Below, piece after piece: positions 46,723-54,850 of a stretch of DNA of 64,000 bases (its first letter is position 1; each line of letters begins with the position of its first letter). The position numbers and the translations under genes were made by a program. The notes beneath the pieces were generated by a model, which worked only from the letters and a program-made list of their open reading frames with translations, searched no databases and had not been told where the DNA came from. Source of the stretch: Rheinheimera sp. (GTDB lineage: Bacteria; Pseudomonadota; Gammaproteobacteria; Enterobacterales; Alteromonadaceae); contig DPJG01000001.1 of NCBI GenBank assembly GCA_003543135.1, positions 44,004-108,003 of the forward strand, read 5' to 3'.

Positions 46723-47463
46723 ATGAAGAAGTATGTTGTAGGACTTTTGTTGTCTGTTATCTCAGCAACTGCAAGTGCGGGTATTATCAAGATTGATACC
46801 GCTCAATGGTCACACCAGGCTGGCCCATCGAATGACCTCACCACGGGGAATTGGGTTGGTGTAAAAGGTCAGGCACCGGAAAAACACAGTAATTCTTCCG
46901 GCGCTTTGGTCAGTGACTTCCGGGTTTTTGGCGATTTTCTGTTCAGTGGTTATTTTTCACCGACCAAACGCGAATTTGATGACAACGACATCGTTGGTCT
47001 GGTGTTTGGCTGGCAGGATCCCAAAAACCACTATCGCTTAGGCTGGACTCAAACCCAGCGCCCGGGCACAGACGATGATAAATCCTTTACCGATATTACC
47101 GGTCGTACCGGGTTGTTTTTGATTCGCGAAGTGAACGGCAAGTCAGAAACTTTATTTAATATCAAAGATTTGTTCTGGGAGGATAACGCCAATTACAGCT
47201 TTAACATTAAACGTGTCGCAAACCAGTTAGAGCTGAATTTCGCCGGTAATGTATTTTCTGTAACGGATTCAACCTTCTCCAGTGGCCTGCTTGGTGTTTA
47301 CACTGAAAGTCAGACTGCCAAATTCTGGAATTTAAAGGCAGAAGGCAAAACATCGTTACTCCCACCACAATCAGTGCCGGTCTCCGAGCCTGGGGCTGTG
47401 ATGTTTTTTTCAGGTTTACTCATCGCTGCAGCAGTTCGTCGCAGACGTGAGCAGAATGCCTGA
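46723..47463 (+). CDS. PEP-CTERM sorting-domain protein with thrombospondin-C/laminin-G-like domain
   Basis: A 246-residue exported protein. Signal peptide (MKKYVVGLLLSVISATASA); a beta-sandwich domain (about residues 25-210) with DIVGLVFGWQDPKNHYRLGW and SGLLGVYTESQTAKFWNLKA (partial) that resembles thrombospondin C-terminal lectin-like folds; then a linker and the C-terminal signal VSEPGAVMFFSGLLIAAAVRRRR: a PEP-like motif (SEPG), one hydrophobic helix and an Arg cluster. Such signals are processed by exosortase (EpsH) in bacteria that make certain exopolysaccharides. It follows the synthase by about 50 bases and ends with the terminator at 47484. ATG 46723 is preferred to 46720 and GTG 46711 because AAGG then lies 5 bases upstream. 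No exosortase gene is in the window. Confidence 0.82.
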   Translation: MKKYVVGLLLSVISATASAGIIKIDTAQWSHQAGPSNDLTTGNWVGVKGQAPEKHSNSSGALVSDFRVFGDFLFSGYFSPTKREFDDNDIVGLVFGWQDPKNHYRLGWTQTQRPGTDDDKSFTDITGRTGLFLIREVNGKSETLFNIKDLFWEDNANYSFNIKRVANQLELNFAGNVFSVTDSTFSSGLLGVYTESQTAKFWNLKAEGKTSLLPPQSVPVSEPGAVMFFSGLLIAAAVRRRREQNA

Positions 47464-47483
47464 AGCTCGTTAAGTACCCGTAT

Positions 47484-47511
47484 AAACGCCGCCATTTGAG
47501 CGGCGTTTTTA
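47484..47511 (+). terminator. Rho-independent terminator of the polysaccharide/PEP-CTERM region
   Basis: AAACGCCGC / GCGGCGTTT with a 7-base loop followed by a T-run, 20 bases after the stop codon of the PEP-CTERM gene. Confidence 0.9.
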
Positions 47512-47569
47512 TTTGCGCTTTGCCGCTTGCGGTCTGAATTCATCCATTCCCCAGCAAATAACAATAGCC

Positions 47570-48277
47570 TCAGCCAAATTTGGCCAAATCTTCCAATTGA
47601 TGCAATTCAACATGGGGCAGTGTTTTGAGCTTTGCTGGCGTGTCAGGTGTCAGATTCAGCCAGGCCGCCTGACAACCGGCGCTCAGTGCGCCTAATACAT
47701 CAGATTTAGCATGGTCACCAATATGCAAAATATGCGGTGGTGGCAGCGCTAAGCGCTCAGCGGCCGTTAAAAACATATCCGGATAAGGTTTCATCCGGCC
47801 ATCAGGCCCGGCGCGCAGTGCAAACTGAAATAAATCGGCAATGCCCATTTTTTTAATATCCGCATTGCCATTGGTAATGGCCACCAGCGGGAACCGGGCC
47901 GCCAATTGTTCAAGTAAAGGCCGCACCTCTGGTGTTAGCTGAATGTCGGTGCGTGCCTGCAAAAAAGCGGACATGGCAAGTTCAGCAATTTCCGTTGCCT
48001 GTGCCGGGTGCATGCCCTGAGCTGTTAAACCGCGTTGCAGCGCCAATAAACGCCAACGGCTGACGTCGTGACGCACTTCTTTATCTTCTGTGGCCAGAAT
48101 TTTACGCTGCTCAAACCAATAAACAGTGTTGTTGTGAAAAGAGGCCGGTAATAACTGCGCCAGCTGCTGCTGCATCGCGACTTCAGCTTTGGCAATTACT
48201 GCCGTATTGGCGTACAGCGTATCGTCCAGATCAAAAGACAGGGCTTTGACCGGGGCAAGGGCTTTGTATATCCGCAT
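47570..48277 (-). CDS. HAD-IA family hydrolase, YigB-like
   Basis: A 235-residue HAD phosphatase that resembles E. coli YigB (5-amino-6-(5-phosphoribitylamino)uracil/FMN phosphatase) along its length: LSFDLDDTLYANTAVI motif I, VAITNGNADIKKMG motif II, the Lys in RMKPYPDMFL, and LHIGDHAKSDVLGALSAGCQAAWL motif III-IV (partial quotes). YigB contributes to riboflavin and FMN metabolism. In enterobacteria it lies near xerC and uvrD; here it stands between the polysaccharide locus and a lipoprotein gene. Assignment to YigB rather than another HAD-IA enzyme is likely but not certain. Confidence 0.85.
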   Translation of the reverse strand: MRIYKALAPVKALSFDLDDTLYANTAVIAKAEVAMQQQLAQLLPASFHNNTVYWFEQRKILATEDKEVRHDVSRWRLLALQRGLTAQGMHPAQATEIAELAMSAFLQARTDIQLTPEVRPLLEQLAARFPLVAITNGNADIKKMGIADLFQFALRAGPDGRMKPYPDMFLTAAERLALPPPHILHIGDHAKSDVLGALSAGCQAAWLNLTPDTPAKLKTLPHVELHQLEDLAKFG

Positions 48278-48460
48278 TAATTTTCAGGTCCTGATTCAAA
48301 ACGGCAGGCTGGATTATCCGGCGGCCGCATATTTTTGACCAGCGGCAAGTTGATTTTAATTCAGGAAATTATGTTATTCAGATGTTTCTTTTGTTATGCT
48401 CCAACCGCCTTTTTGGCGGCGGTATAGCCAATTTTATTAATCTAACTACAAGGAATGACT

Positions 48461-49060
48461 GTGATTTTTCGTGGACTTATTTTAACCCTTATGTTGCTGC
48501 TCGGTGGTTGTGCTTCATCTTCTATGGTAAAAGCACCGAATCAACAACTGGCGGCGGTACCTGCTGATAAAGCGCAGGTTGTGTTTTTGCGTTCGTCGTT
48601 GTTCGGTGCCGCAATTAGCGCACCTCTGTTTGATGTTACTCAATCAGAACCGGCTTTTATTGGTATTCTCGACAACTCCAGCAAATTGATGGTGGAAGTT
48701 CCGGCCGGCAAAAATACCTTTATGGTGGTTTCAGAAGCAGCGGATTTCCTGGAGGCCGATCTGGTGGCAGGGAAAAGATATTATGCGGTGGTCACACCAA
48801 GAATGGGCGCCTGGAAAGCCCGTTTTTCCATTTGGCCGGTGCGTGCCGACGGCGATGCTGAATTTAAAAAAGCAGATCCAAAAGTGCAGAAAATAATCAG
48901 CAATACAGTGCTGATGCAAAATTCCCCGAAATCTGAAGCCTGGTTTGAAAAAAACAAAACCGACATCAAGAGCAAACAAGCTGAATACTGGCCGGTATGG
49001 CAGCAAAAAGCACCGGGTGAATTGTTAGAGCGCACGCTGTTACCGACAGACGGCGAATAA
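48461..49060 (+). CDS. Hypothetical lipoprotein
   Basis: A 200-residue lipoprotein: N-terminal signal ending in LLGGC, then a short Ser-rich linker. The mature part starts with ADKAQVVFLRSS and contains strand-like segments (FIGILDNSSKLMVEVPAGKNTFMVV, partial) resembling DUF2846-type lipoproteins, then a charged helical C-terminus. GTG 48461 is preferred because AGGA is 6 bases upstream; ATG 48455 would sit directly on that ribosome site. It runs toward the phosphopantetheinyl transferase gene, whose stop is 2 bases away. Function is unknown. Confidence 0.7.
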   Translation: MIFRGLILTLMLLLGGCASSSMVKAPNQQLAAVPADKAQVVFLRSSLFGAAISAPLFDVTQSEPAFIGILDNSSKLMVEVPAGKNTFMVVSEAADFLEADLVAGKRYYAVVTPRMGAWKARFSIWPVRADGDAEFKKADPKVQKIISNTVLMQNSPKSEAWFEKNKTDIKSKQAEYWPVWQQKAPGELLERTLLPTDGE

Positions 49061-49062
49061 GC

Positions 49063-49692
49063 TTAAGGCAGCTGCAGCACCTGTTGTTGCTGTAGCGATG
49101 TAAGATGTTGCTGGCTGGCAACACAAAACTGATAGCCCAGTTGTTGCCAGCATTTTAGCTCTGGGGCAAGTTCAGGCTCTGGTTGTGCAAGCAGTGCAAA
49201 TAAATCACCGCCACTCAGTTTGAGAGTCGCTTCCAGCGCCGTCCAGCGCTGATAAAATTGCTGATCTGAAACACAATAATTGCGAAGCGCCGGATACAAA
49301 GTGGCATAAGGTTGTTTATCCCGCTGCGGGCAGATGTACTCAACATCCAGGCCAACAGCACCAATGCTGCTCAGTACAACAGCCACCATGTCTTTGCTGT
49401 GGCTGACAGAACAATGATATTTTGTGCCAGCCACCCACAGTTCCGGTTTTTGCTCTGCCGGCAGGCTGATCACCACTTGCTGCTGAGTCACGTTCAATAG
49501 CTGGCAGCATAACTGTCGTAATAAAGCCCTTGACCAGACAAAACTCTGAGTACGCTTGGCCGATTTACCATGTAACCACTGTAATTCACTGTGATTTAAC
49601 CAGTGCAAAGGCAGAGGTTGTACAGACTTTAACAGCACAAAATGTAGTGATAATGCATGAACTTGGGCTGAATCTGGCTTGGTTGTTGGCAT
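49063..49692 (-). CDS. 4'-phosphopantetheinyl transferase (Sfp/AcpT type)
   Basis: A 209-residue transferase that attaches the phosphopantetheine arm of CoA to carrier proteins. Signatures: YHCSVSHSKDMVAVVLSSIGAVGLDVEYI (partial; G-x-D-x-E magnesium site) and the WxxxEAxxK-like RWTALEATLKLSGG. It lies divergently next to the aryl-polyene operon, which encodes two acyl carrier proteins, so activation of those ACPs is the obvious role. Such transferases are regular members of aryl-polyene loci. The N-terminus to about residue 25 is poorly constrained. Confidence 0.9.
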   Translation of the reverse strand: MPTTKPDSAQVHALSLHFVLLKSVQPLPLHWLNHSELQWLHGKSAKRTQSFVWSRALLRQLCCQLLNVTQQQVVISLPAEQKPELWVAGTKYHCSVSHSKDMVAVVLSSIGAVGLDVEYICPQRDKQPYATLYPALRNYCVSDQQFYQRWTALEATLKLSGGDLFALLAQPEPELAPELKCWQQLGYQFCVASQQHLTSLQQQQVLQLP

Positions 49693-49721
49693 AATAAGGC
49701 GCTCAGGATTGTATTCTTGGG

Positions 49722-49751
49722 TTTACAAATTTGCTGCGATTTGGGTATGAT
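49722..49751 (+). promoter_or_regulatory. Candidate promoter of the aryl-polyene operon
   Basis: TTTACA (49722-49727) and TATGAT (49746-49751) with an 18-base spacer, between the divergent phosphopantetheinyl transferase and the first operon gene, about 80 bases before its start codon. Confidence 0.5.
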
Positions 49752-49834
49752 GTGGCGATTGCATGCAGCTATTGTCGGCGAAGCCGCGTTGTTTTAGAAG
49801 AGCTTCATGAACATGTTTTGGTTGAGTAGTTTTT

Positions 49835-50545
49835 ATGGATTTTTTTATCAAAGGCTGGCAATTCTGGCCAGCTGAACCCGGCCCGGACGCCGGCGCTTTC
49901 GACCAGACATCTGCAGAGCCGGCGTGGCCAGCCTTACCCCAGGTCCCCGCCATGCAAAGGCGAAGATTAAGTCCCTTGACCAAAATAGCCTTTGATGTTG
50001 CCTTTAGTCAGGCGATTGATGCCGGCACGCCGCTGGTATTTGCCTCCCGTCATGGTGATTTACCCAAAACAGCAGAATTGTTGCTTGATGTGGCGCAGCA
50101 ACAGCCTTTGTCACCCACCCAGTTTGCTTTGTCGGTGCATAACGCCATTGTTGGTCAATACAGTATTTTTCAGCAGCATCAAGCGGCACATTCGTCAGTG
50201 GCCGCTGGCGACAGCAGTTTGCATTATGCTGTGCTTGAGGCTTATGGCCTGATGTCTGATGCCCAAGTTACTGAAGTGCTGGTGGTTTATGCCGACCAAC
50301 CGGTGCCTGAGTTATATCAGTGTTTTTGCCCGCAACCAGTCAGCGCCAGAGCCGCAGCTTTGTTATTGTCCAAAACCGAAGGTGAGGCGATGCGGCTGAA
50401 TTATCTGCCTGCTGCAGCTGAGCCGGTGCAGGATGAAGTGGCAGCCTTGCAGGCATTTTTGCAGTCGGCGCAACCGGGCTGTGTTATTCAGACCCAAAGT
50501 GCAGGCTGGCAGTGGCAGCGGAGGCATCATGTGGCAGAAGCTTAA
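49835..50545 (+). CDS. Beta-ketoacyl synthase chain-length factor (ApeC-like)
   Basis: A 236-residue thiolase-fold protein of the ketoacyl-synthase-like group (Ketoacyl-synt_2). SPLTKIAFDVAFSQAI, FASRHGDLPKTAELLLDVAQQ and SPTQFALSVHNAIVGQYSI (partial quotes) are the family landmarks; the catalytic Cys of true ketosynthases is absent, as expected for a chain-length factor. In aryl-polyene synthesis such a factor pairs with the ketosynthase (ApeO) to control polyene length. It is the first gene of the operon and overlaps the next by 17 bases. The ATG has only a weak ribosome site. Confidence 0.85.
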   Translation: MDFFIKGWQFWPAEPGPDAGAFDQTSAEPAWPALPQVPAMQRRRLSPLTKIAFDVAFSQAIDAGTPLVFASRHGDLPKTAELLLDVAQQQPLSPTQFALSVHNAIVGQYSIFQQHQAAHSSVAAGDSSLHYAVLEAYGLMSDAQVTEVLVVYADQPVPELYQCFCPQPVSARAAALLLSKTEGEAMRLNYLPAAAEPVQDEVAALQAFLQSAQPGCVIQTQSAGWQWQRRHHVAEA

Positions 50546-51320
50546 TCACCTCTACCGTATTCTGGCCACGGGTTTTTGTTTTAGTGTTTTTGGGCTCGGT
50601 GGTCTGGTGTTGTCTCTGCTGGTGTTTCCGATGCAACGCCTGGTGATCCCGAATCAGCATAAACGCCGTCAGGTCGCCCGTTATACAGTGCATCGCAGTT
50701 TCAGGTTTTTTATTGCTTTGATGCGCGGCGTCGGGGTGTTTAATTTTGATTTTCCGGCCAAAGCTGAGCTGGAACAGAGTAAAGGTAAAATTCTGATCGC
50801 CAATCACCCCAGCCTGATTGATGTGGTGGCGTTAATTTCAATGTTACCGCAGGCCGATTGTGTGGTGAAAGCGCAGTTGTTTCGTAACCCTTTTATGCGC
50901 GGCGTGATTCAATCCACCGGTTATCTGACCAATGCTGACCCGGATTTGTTATTGCACGACTGCGCCGCTTCGTTAAAAAGTGGCAATACGCTGATTATTT
51001 TTCCGGAAGGCACCCGCACTACACCCGGGCTGGCACAACATTTTCAGCGCGGCGCGGCCAATATAGCGCTGCGCAGCGGTTGCAATTTTTTTGCTTGTTT
51101 TATTCAATGCAAACCAAGCACTTTAACCAAAGATGAAGCCTGGTATCAGGTACCGGCACAAAAACCCACGTTAAAAATCCGGGTATTGCGTGAAATTGAC
51201 ATCCAGCCATTTTTACAGCTGGAATCGGCGTCTCTGGCTGCACGGCAGCTCAGCCGCGAATTAGAAACTTTTTATCATCAGGTAATGACAACTCATGGAA
51301 CAACTGAAAACCGAACTTAA
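50529..51320 (+). CDS. 1-acyl-sn-glycerol-3-phosphate-type acyltransferase (aryl-polyene cluster)
   Basis: A 263-residue membrane-associated acyltransferase of the PlsC family. Two hydrophobic segments at the N-terminus precede the HxxxxD motif NHPSLIDVV and the FPEGTRTTPG substrate site. GGAGG precedes ATG 50529, which lies inside the end of the chain-length factor gene. In aryl-polyene loci acyltransferases of this type are thought to attach the polyene to a lipid-like head group. It also overlaps the first ACP gene by 26 bases. Confidence 0.88.
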   Translation: MWQKLNHLYRILATGFCFSVFGLGGLVLSLLVFPMQRLVIPNQHKRRQVARYTVHRSFRFFIALMRGVGVFNFDFPAKAELEQSKGKILIANHPSLIDVVALISMLPQADCVVKAQLFRNPFMRGVIQSTGYLTNADPDLLLHDCAASLKSGNTLIIFPEGTRTTPGLAQHFQRGAANIALRSGCNFFACFIQCKPSTLTKDEAWYQVPAQKPTLKIRVLREIDIQPFLQLESASLAARQLSRELETFYHQVMTTHGTTENRT

Positions 51321-51561
51321 ACAGCTGATTATCAGCAGTCTGGAATTAGAGGATATCAGTGTGGATGATATTGACGATGCCGCGCCGCTTTTTGTTGAGG
51401 GGCTTGGGCTGGATTCAATCGACGCACTGGAGCTGGGTCTGGCGATTAAAAAACGTTACAACATCAAAATAGATGCCAACGAAAAACAAACCCAACAACA
51501 TTTTGCCAGCATTAACAATCTGGCGGCTTATGTCAAACAGCAAGCAGTACTGGAGAACTGA
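51295..51561 (+). CDS. Acyl carrier protein 1 (ApeE-like)
   Basis: An 88-residue acidic carrier protein. The phosphopantetheine attachment motif is LGLDSIDALEL with Ser41; helices I and III flank it in normal spacing. It begins within the end of the acyltransferase gene, with coupled translation likely. In the APE pathway the two ACPs carry the starter and the growing polyene. Which of the two plays which role is not readable here. Confidence 0.92.
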   Translation: MEQLKTELKQLIISSLELEDISVDDIDDAAPLFVEGLGLDSIDALELGLAIKKRYNIKIDANEKQTQQHFASINNLAAYVKQQAVLEN

Positions 51562-51562
51562 C

Positions 51563-51811
51563 ATGAAAACCAAAGAAGACGTACTCAAGCTGTTAACCAA
51601 CATTCTGGTTGAAGAGTTTGAACTGGATGCCGGACAAATTCATCCGGACGCTCATTTATACCAGGATCTGGATTTAGACAGCATTGATGCTGTGGACCTG
51701 GTGGTAAAACTGCGCGAGCTGACAGGACGCAAAATAGAGCCCGACGCTTTTAAACAGGTTCGCACCGTTGGCCATGTGGTTGACGAAGTCTATCAGTTAA
51801 CCCAAGCCTGA
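51563..51811 (+). CDS. Acyl carrier protein 2 (ApeF-like)
   Basis: An 82-residue carrier protein with attachment motif DLDLDSIDAVDLV (Ser40). It starts one base after the stop of the first ACP, with GGAG upstream of ATG 51563. Sequence differs clearly from ACP 1, so this is a dedicated pair and not a recent duplication. Expected to be activated by the divergent phosphopantetheinyl transferase. Confidence 0.92.
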   Translation: MKTKEDVLKLLTNILVEEFELDAGQIHPDAHLYQDLDLDSIDAVDLVVKLRELTGRKIEPDAFKQVRTVGHVVDEVYQLTQA

Positions 51812-51821
51812 TTGACCAAAA

Positions 51822-52358
51822 GTGAAATCACTGCTGCTCGGATTTGGCACACTGTTGTATCCGGTATGGGTGTATGCCTCCGTCAGTTATGGCTGGTTAT
51901 GGCTGGCCCCTGTGCCTTTATTGCTGTTGTTATTGGCCAGGTTATGGCTGCAGAAAGATCCGAAGCAACGCGGTTTTGCCGCCCTGACTTTGCTGGTGTT
52001 GCTGCTCGCGCTGCTGGCCGGTCAGACCGAGCTGGCGCTGCTGTATTATCCGGTGTGGATCAACGCCGGTTTATTGCTGATATTTGCCTGGTCGTTATAT
52101 TTCCCGCCAACAGTGATTGAACGACTTGCCCGGCTGATGGAAGGTGAATTGCCCGAATCAGGCGTACGTTACACCCGCAAGGTGACTCAGGTCTGGTGTC
52201 TGTTTTTTTTCGGCAATGGCAGTGTTGCTGCCTGCTTGGCCTGGTACGGCAACTGGCAGTGGTGGCTGTGGTACAACGGCGCGCTGTCTTATCTGCTGAT
52301 GGGTTTGCTGTTTGGGGCTGAATATCTGGTGCGCCGTCGGGTGAAACAACATGGCTGA
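51822..52358 (+). CDS. Membrane protein of aryl-polyene clusters (COG4648 type)
   Basis: A 178-residue protein with four to six hydrophobic helices, starting at GTG. The motif FPPTVIERLARLMEGELPESGVRYTRKVTQVWCLFF (partial) between helices is the conserved part of this family, which is found almost only in aryl-polyene and related pigment clusters. The function is not established; an inner-membrane scaffold or transfer role is plausible. It overlaps the AMP-ligase gene by 8 bases. Confidence 0.85.
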   Translation: MKSLLLGFGTLLYPVWVYASVSYGWLWLAPVPLLLLLLARLWLQKDPKQRGFAALTLLVLLLALLAGQTELALLYYPVWINAGLLLIFAWSLYFPPTVIERLARLMEGELPESGVRYTRKVTQVWCLFFFGNGSVAACLAWYGNWQWWLWYNGALSYLLMGLLFGAEYLVRRRVKQHG

Positions 52359-53766
52359 ATTCTGGCATTTTGCCTGGCCCTCGTTCGCCGAGCCGCTGTT
52401 TTTGGCCGGTGATGCCGACCTGACTGACAAGGCTGACGCCATGCATCCGGGACAGGTCACTGTCACTGCAGGAGATTTCCTGCTGCTGTTACAGCAGGCC
52501 ACACAACTGGCTTTGCAGTTACCCGGGCAGCGTGTGATGTTGTATCAGCCAGACAGTTATCTGTTTGTGGTGTCGTTATTTGCGCTGTTGCAAGCAGGTA
52601 AAACAGTGTTGCTGGCGCCTAATGGTTTGCCGGACACGCTGGCGCAGGCCGCTGTATTCACCGACGTACAGCTTGCTGAAGATTGGCTGGCGGACGCTGC
52701 TCAGTCTGGCGGCAGTCTGGTCAGTTCTGTTGCCGGCTGTCGGTTGCCGCTTGACGGTGAGCTGGTGTTTTTTACTTCAGGCTCCAGCGGCGCACCCAAG
52801 CTGGTCAGCAAAAAATTGTGGCAATTGCAGCGGGAAATTGCCGTGTTGTCGCAAACCTTTGCTCAGTTTGGCGCAACAACAACGCCGTTGGTCGCCGCCA
52901 CTGTGCCACCTCAGCATATTTATGGTTTGTTGTTCCGGTTGTTATGGCCACTGAGCCGTGGCTGGACACTGGCACGCGGCACTGTGCATTTTGCCGGACA
53001 ATGGCTGGCACTGTGCCGTTATCAGCAGCCTGTGATGTTGATCAGCAGCCCAGCGCATTTGTGCCGTTATCAGGATGCCGCTGAGTTATTACAGCAACAA
53101 CCAGAGCTGCGTCAGCAGTTACTGGCCGTGTTCAGCTCGGGCGGCCCGCTGGCAAGTCAGGATGCCGCCCGCTTTTATCAGCAGACAGGGCTGGCTCCTC
53201 TGGAAATTTATGGCAGCACCGAAACCGGTGGCATTGGCTGGCGCCAATACCAGTGCGAGCAACCTGAACCGGCCTGGCAGGCTTTTGCGACCATCGGGCT
53301 GCGACAGGATGAACAAGGCTGTTTGGAGTTAATCTCACCTTATTTGCCGGATGACAACTGGTTTCAAACGGCCGATTTGGTGAGCTTAGAGTCGCCGCAG
53401 CATTTTCGCTTGCATGGCAGAGCCGATCGTATTGTGAAACTGGCGGAAAAACGCCTCGCCCTTGGTGAAGTTGAACGCTGCTGTGCTGAATTGCCTTATG
53501 TTGAGCAGGCGGTAGCTTTGGTGTTGCCAGGGCGCAGCGCCACATCAAGGCCGCAGCTGGCGTTGGTGGTACTGTTAAATCAGCAGGGCCGGCAGTTGCT
53601 GGCACAACTTGGCAAATTGCAGCTGAATCAGCAGATCAAACAGAAGCTGGCCGCCCGTTTTGAAACAGTGTTATTGCCACGACGTTTTAGTTATCCGGCT
53701 CAGTTGCCATTTAATGCGCAGGGCAAATTACCACGCCAGGCGCTGGAGTTATTGTTTTTATCATGA
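52351..53766 (+). CDS. AMP-dependent acyl-ACP/CoA ligase (ApeH-like)
   Basis: A 471-residue adenylate-forming enzyme. The P-loop FFTSGSSGAPKLVSKK, the GSTETGGIG core motif and HGRADRIVKLAEKRLALGEVE hinge are visible (partial quotes). In aryl-polyene pathways this enzyme activates the aromatic acid starter (for example a hydroxycinnamate or hydroxybenzoate) and loads it on an ACP. The ammonia-lyase downstream would provide such an acid from an aromatic amino acid. It is translationally coupled on both sides (8-base and 4-base overlaps). Confidence 0.9.
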   Translation: MAEFWHFAWPSFAEPLFLAGDADLTDKADAMHPGQVTVTAGDFLLLLQQATQLALQLPGQRVMLYQPDSYLFVVSLFALLQAGKTVLLAPNGLPDTLAQAAVFTDVQLAEDWLADAAQSGGSLVSSVAGCRLPLDGELVFFTSGSSGAPKLVSKKLWQLQREIAVLSQTFAQFGATTTPLVAATVPPQHIYGLLFRLLWPLSRGWTLARGTVHFAGQWLALCRYQQPVMLISSPAHLCRYQDAAELLQQQPELRQQLLAVFSSGGPLASQDAARFYQQTGLAPLEIYGSTETGGIGWRQYQCEQPEPAWQAFATIGLRQDEQGCLELISPYLPDDNWFQTADLVSLESPQHFRLHGRADRIVKLAEKRLALGEVERCCAELPYVEQAVALVLPGRSATSRPQLALVVLLNQQGRQLLAQLGKLQLNQQIKQKLAARFETVLLPRRFSYPAQLPFNAQGKLPRQALELLFLS

Positions 53767-54113
53767 ATAAACTGTTCCCGACTATAGTGCAGCAACAGCA
53801 AACAGAGCAGGGCGTGACCCTGCTGCTGGCTATCGACGCTGATTTACATTATTTCCAGGGCCATTTTCCGGGAGCGCCTGTGCTGGCGGGTGTGGCACAG
53901 CTGGACTGGGCTGTGCAATTTAGTCAGCAGTTATTGATGGGGCCGCGTGCGGTGCAGGCGGTGGAAGTGCTGAAGTTTCAGGTGATGGTGCAGCCGGGTT
54001 GCCGGCTGAGTCTGGAACTACAACAACAAAAAGCCGACACCAGCACTTTTTGTTATTGGCTTGATGGCAACAAAGTGGCGTCAGGCCGGTTAAAGTGGGA
54101 GACGGCGGTTTGA
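53763..54113 (+). CDS. apeI: ApeI-family 3-hydroxyacyl-ACP dehydratase
   Basis: A 116-residue hotdog-fold protein. The conserved HYFQGHFPGAPVLAGVAQLDWAV (partial) carries the catalytic His, as in FabZ/ApeI. In the type II aryl-polyene system ApeI works with ApeP, whose gene begins at the end of this window, to dehydrate 3-hydroxyacyl-ACP intermediates and form the conjugated double bonds. The gene overlaps both neighbours by 4 bases. Confidence 0.92.
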   Translation: MNKLFPTIVQQQQTEQGVTLLLAIDADLHYFQGHFPGAPVLAGVAQLDWAVQFSQQLLMGPRAVQAVEVLKFQVMVQPGCRLSLELQQQKADTSTFCYWLDGNKVASGRLKWETAV

Positions 54114-54850
54114 AACGTTGTTTTGTTATTCCGGTCTACAACCACCCCGACACTATTGCCGCTACTGTCCATTCTTTATTGCAGTTTGAGCTGCCCATTA
54201 TTGTGGTGGATGACGGCTCCGATGAGCGCACCAAAGCTGAACTTTCCAGACTGGCAGCAGAGCTTCCCACACTTGAGCTGGTGACTTTGCCAGAAAACCT
54301 CGGCAAAGGTGGCGCTGTGATGGCTGGTTTAAGCCGGGCCTTTGCGCGTGGTTTTAGCCATGCGTTACAGGTGGATGCCGATGGCCAGCATAATCTGGCG
54401 GATATTCCGCTGTTGTGGCAACGTTCAGCAGAGCAGCCGCAAGCGCTGGTCAGCGGTGCGCCTGTCTATGACGACTCTATTCCAACGGGCCGCAAAATTG
54501 GCCGCTATATCACCCACTTCTGGGTCTGGGTTGAAACCTTAAGTTTTAGTGTCAAAGACACTATGTGTGGCTTCCGCGTCTATCCGCTGGCGTCCTGCAT
54601 GCAGTTATTTGCCAAAAAACGGCCGGGCCTGCGGATGGATTTTGATATTGAAGTGATGGTGCGGCTTTACTGGCAGCAGGTGCCGCTGCTGTTTGTACCG
54701 ACCAAAGTGATTTATCCCGAAGGTGGCCGTTCGCATTTTATGGTGGTGCGGGATAACTGGCTGATCAGCAAAATGCACAGCAGATTGTTTTTTGGCATGT
54801 TATGGCGCCTGCCGCAGTTGTTGTGGCGTAAATGCAGGAAATCCGGTTAA
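54110..54850 (+). CDS. Family-2 glycosyltransferase (aryl-polyene cluster)
   Basis: A GT2 enzyme of about 246 residues without membrane channel. Visible motifs: CFVIPVYNHPDTIAATV, VVDDGSDERTKAEL, ENLGKGGAVMAG, QVDADGQHNLADIP (D-x-D) and TMCGFRVYPL. TTG 54110, behind GGAG and overlapping the stop of apeI, is preferred; GTG 54095 is an alternative. In these loci the enzyme is thought to add a sugar to the lipid-linked aryl polyene, but the sugar is not established. Distinct in type from the processive synthase at 45366. Confidence 0.88.
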   Translation: MKRCFVIPVYNHPDTIAATVHSLLQFELPIIVVDDGSDERTKAELSRLAAELPTLELVTLPENLGKGGAVMAGLSRAFARGFSHALQVDADGQHNLADIPLLWQRSAEQPQALVSGAPVYDDSIPTGRKIGRYITHFWVWVETLSFSVKDTMCGFRVYPLASCMQLFAKKRPGLRMDFDIEVMVRLYWQQVPLLFVPTKVIYPEGGRSHFMVVRDNWLISKMHSRLFFGMLWRLPQLLWRKCRKSG

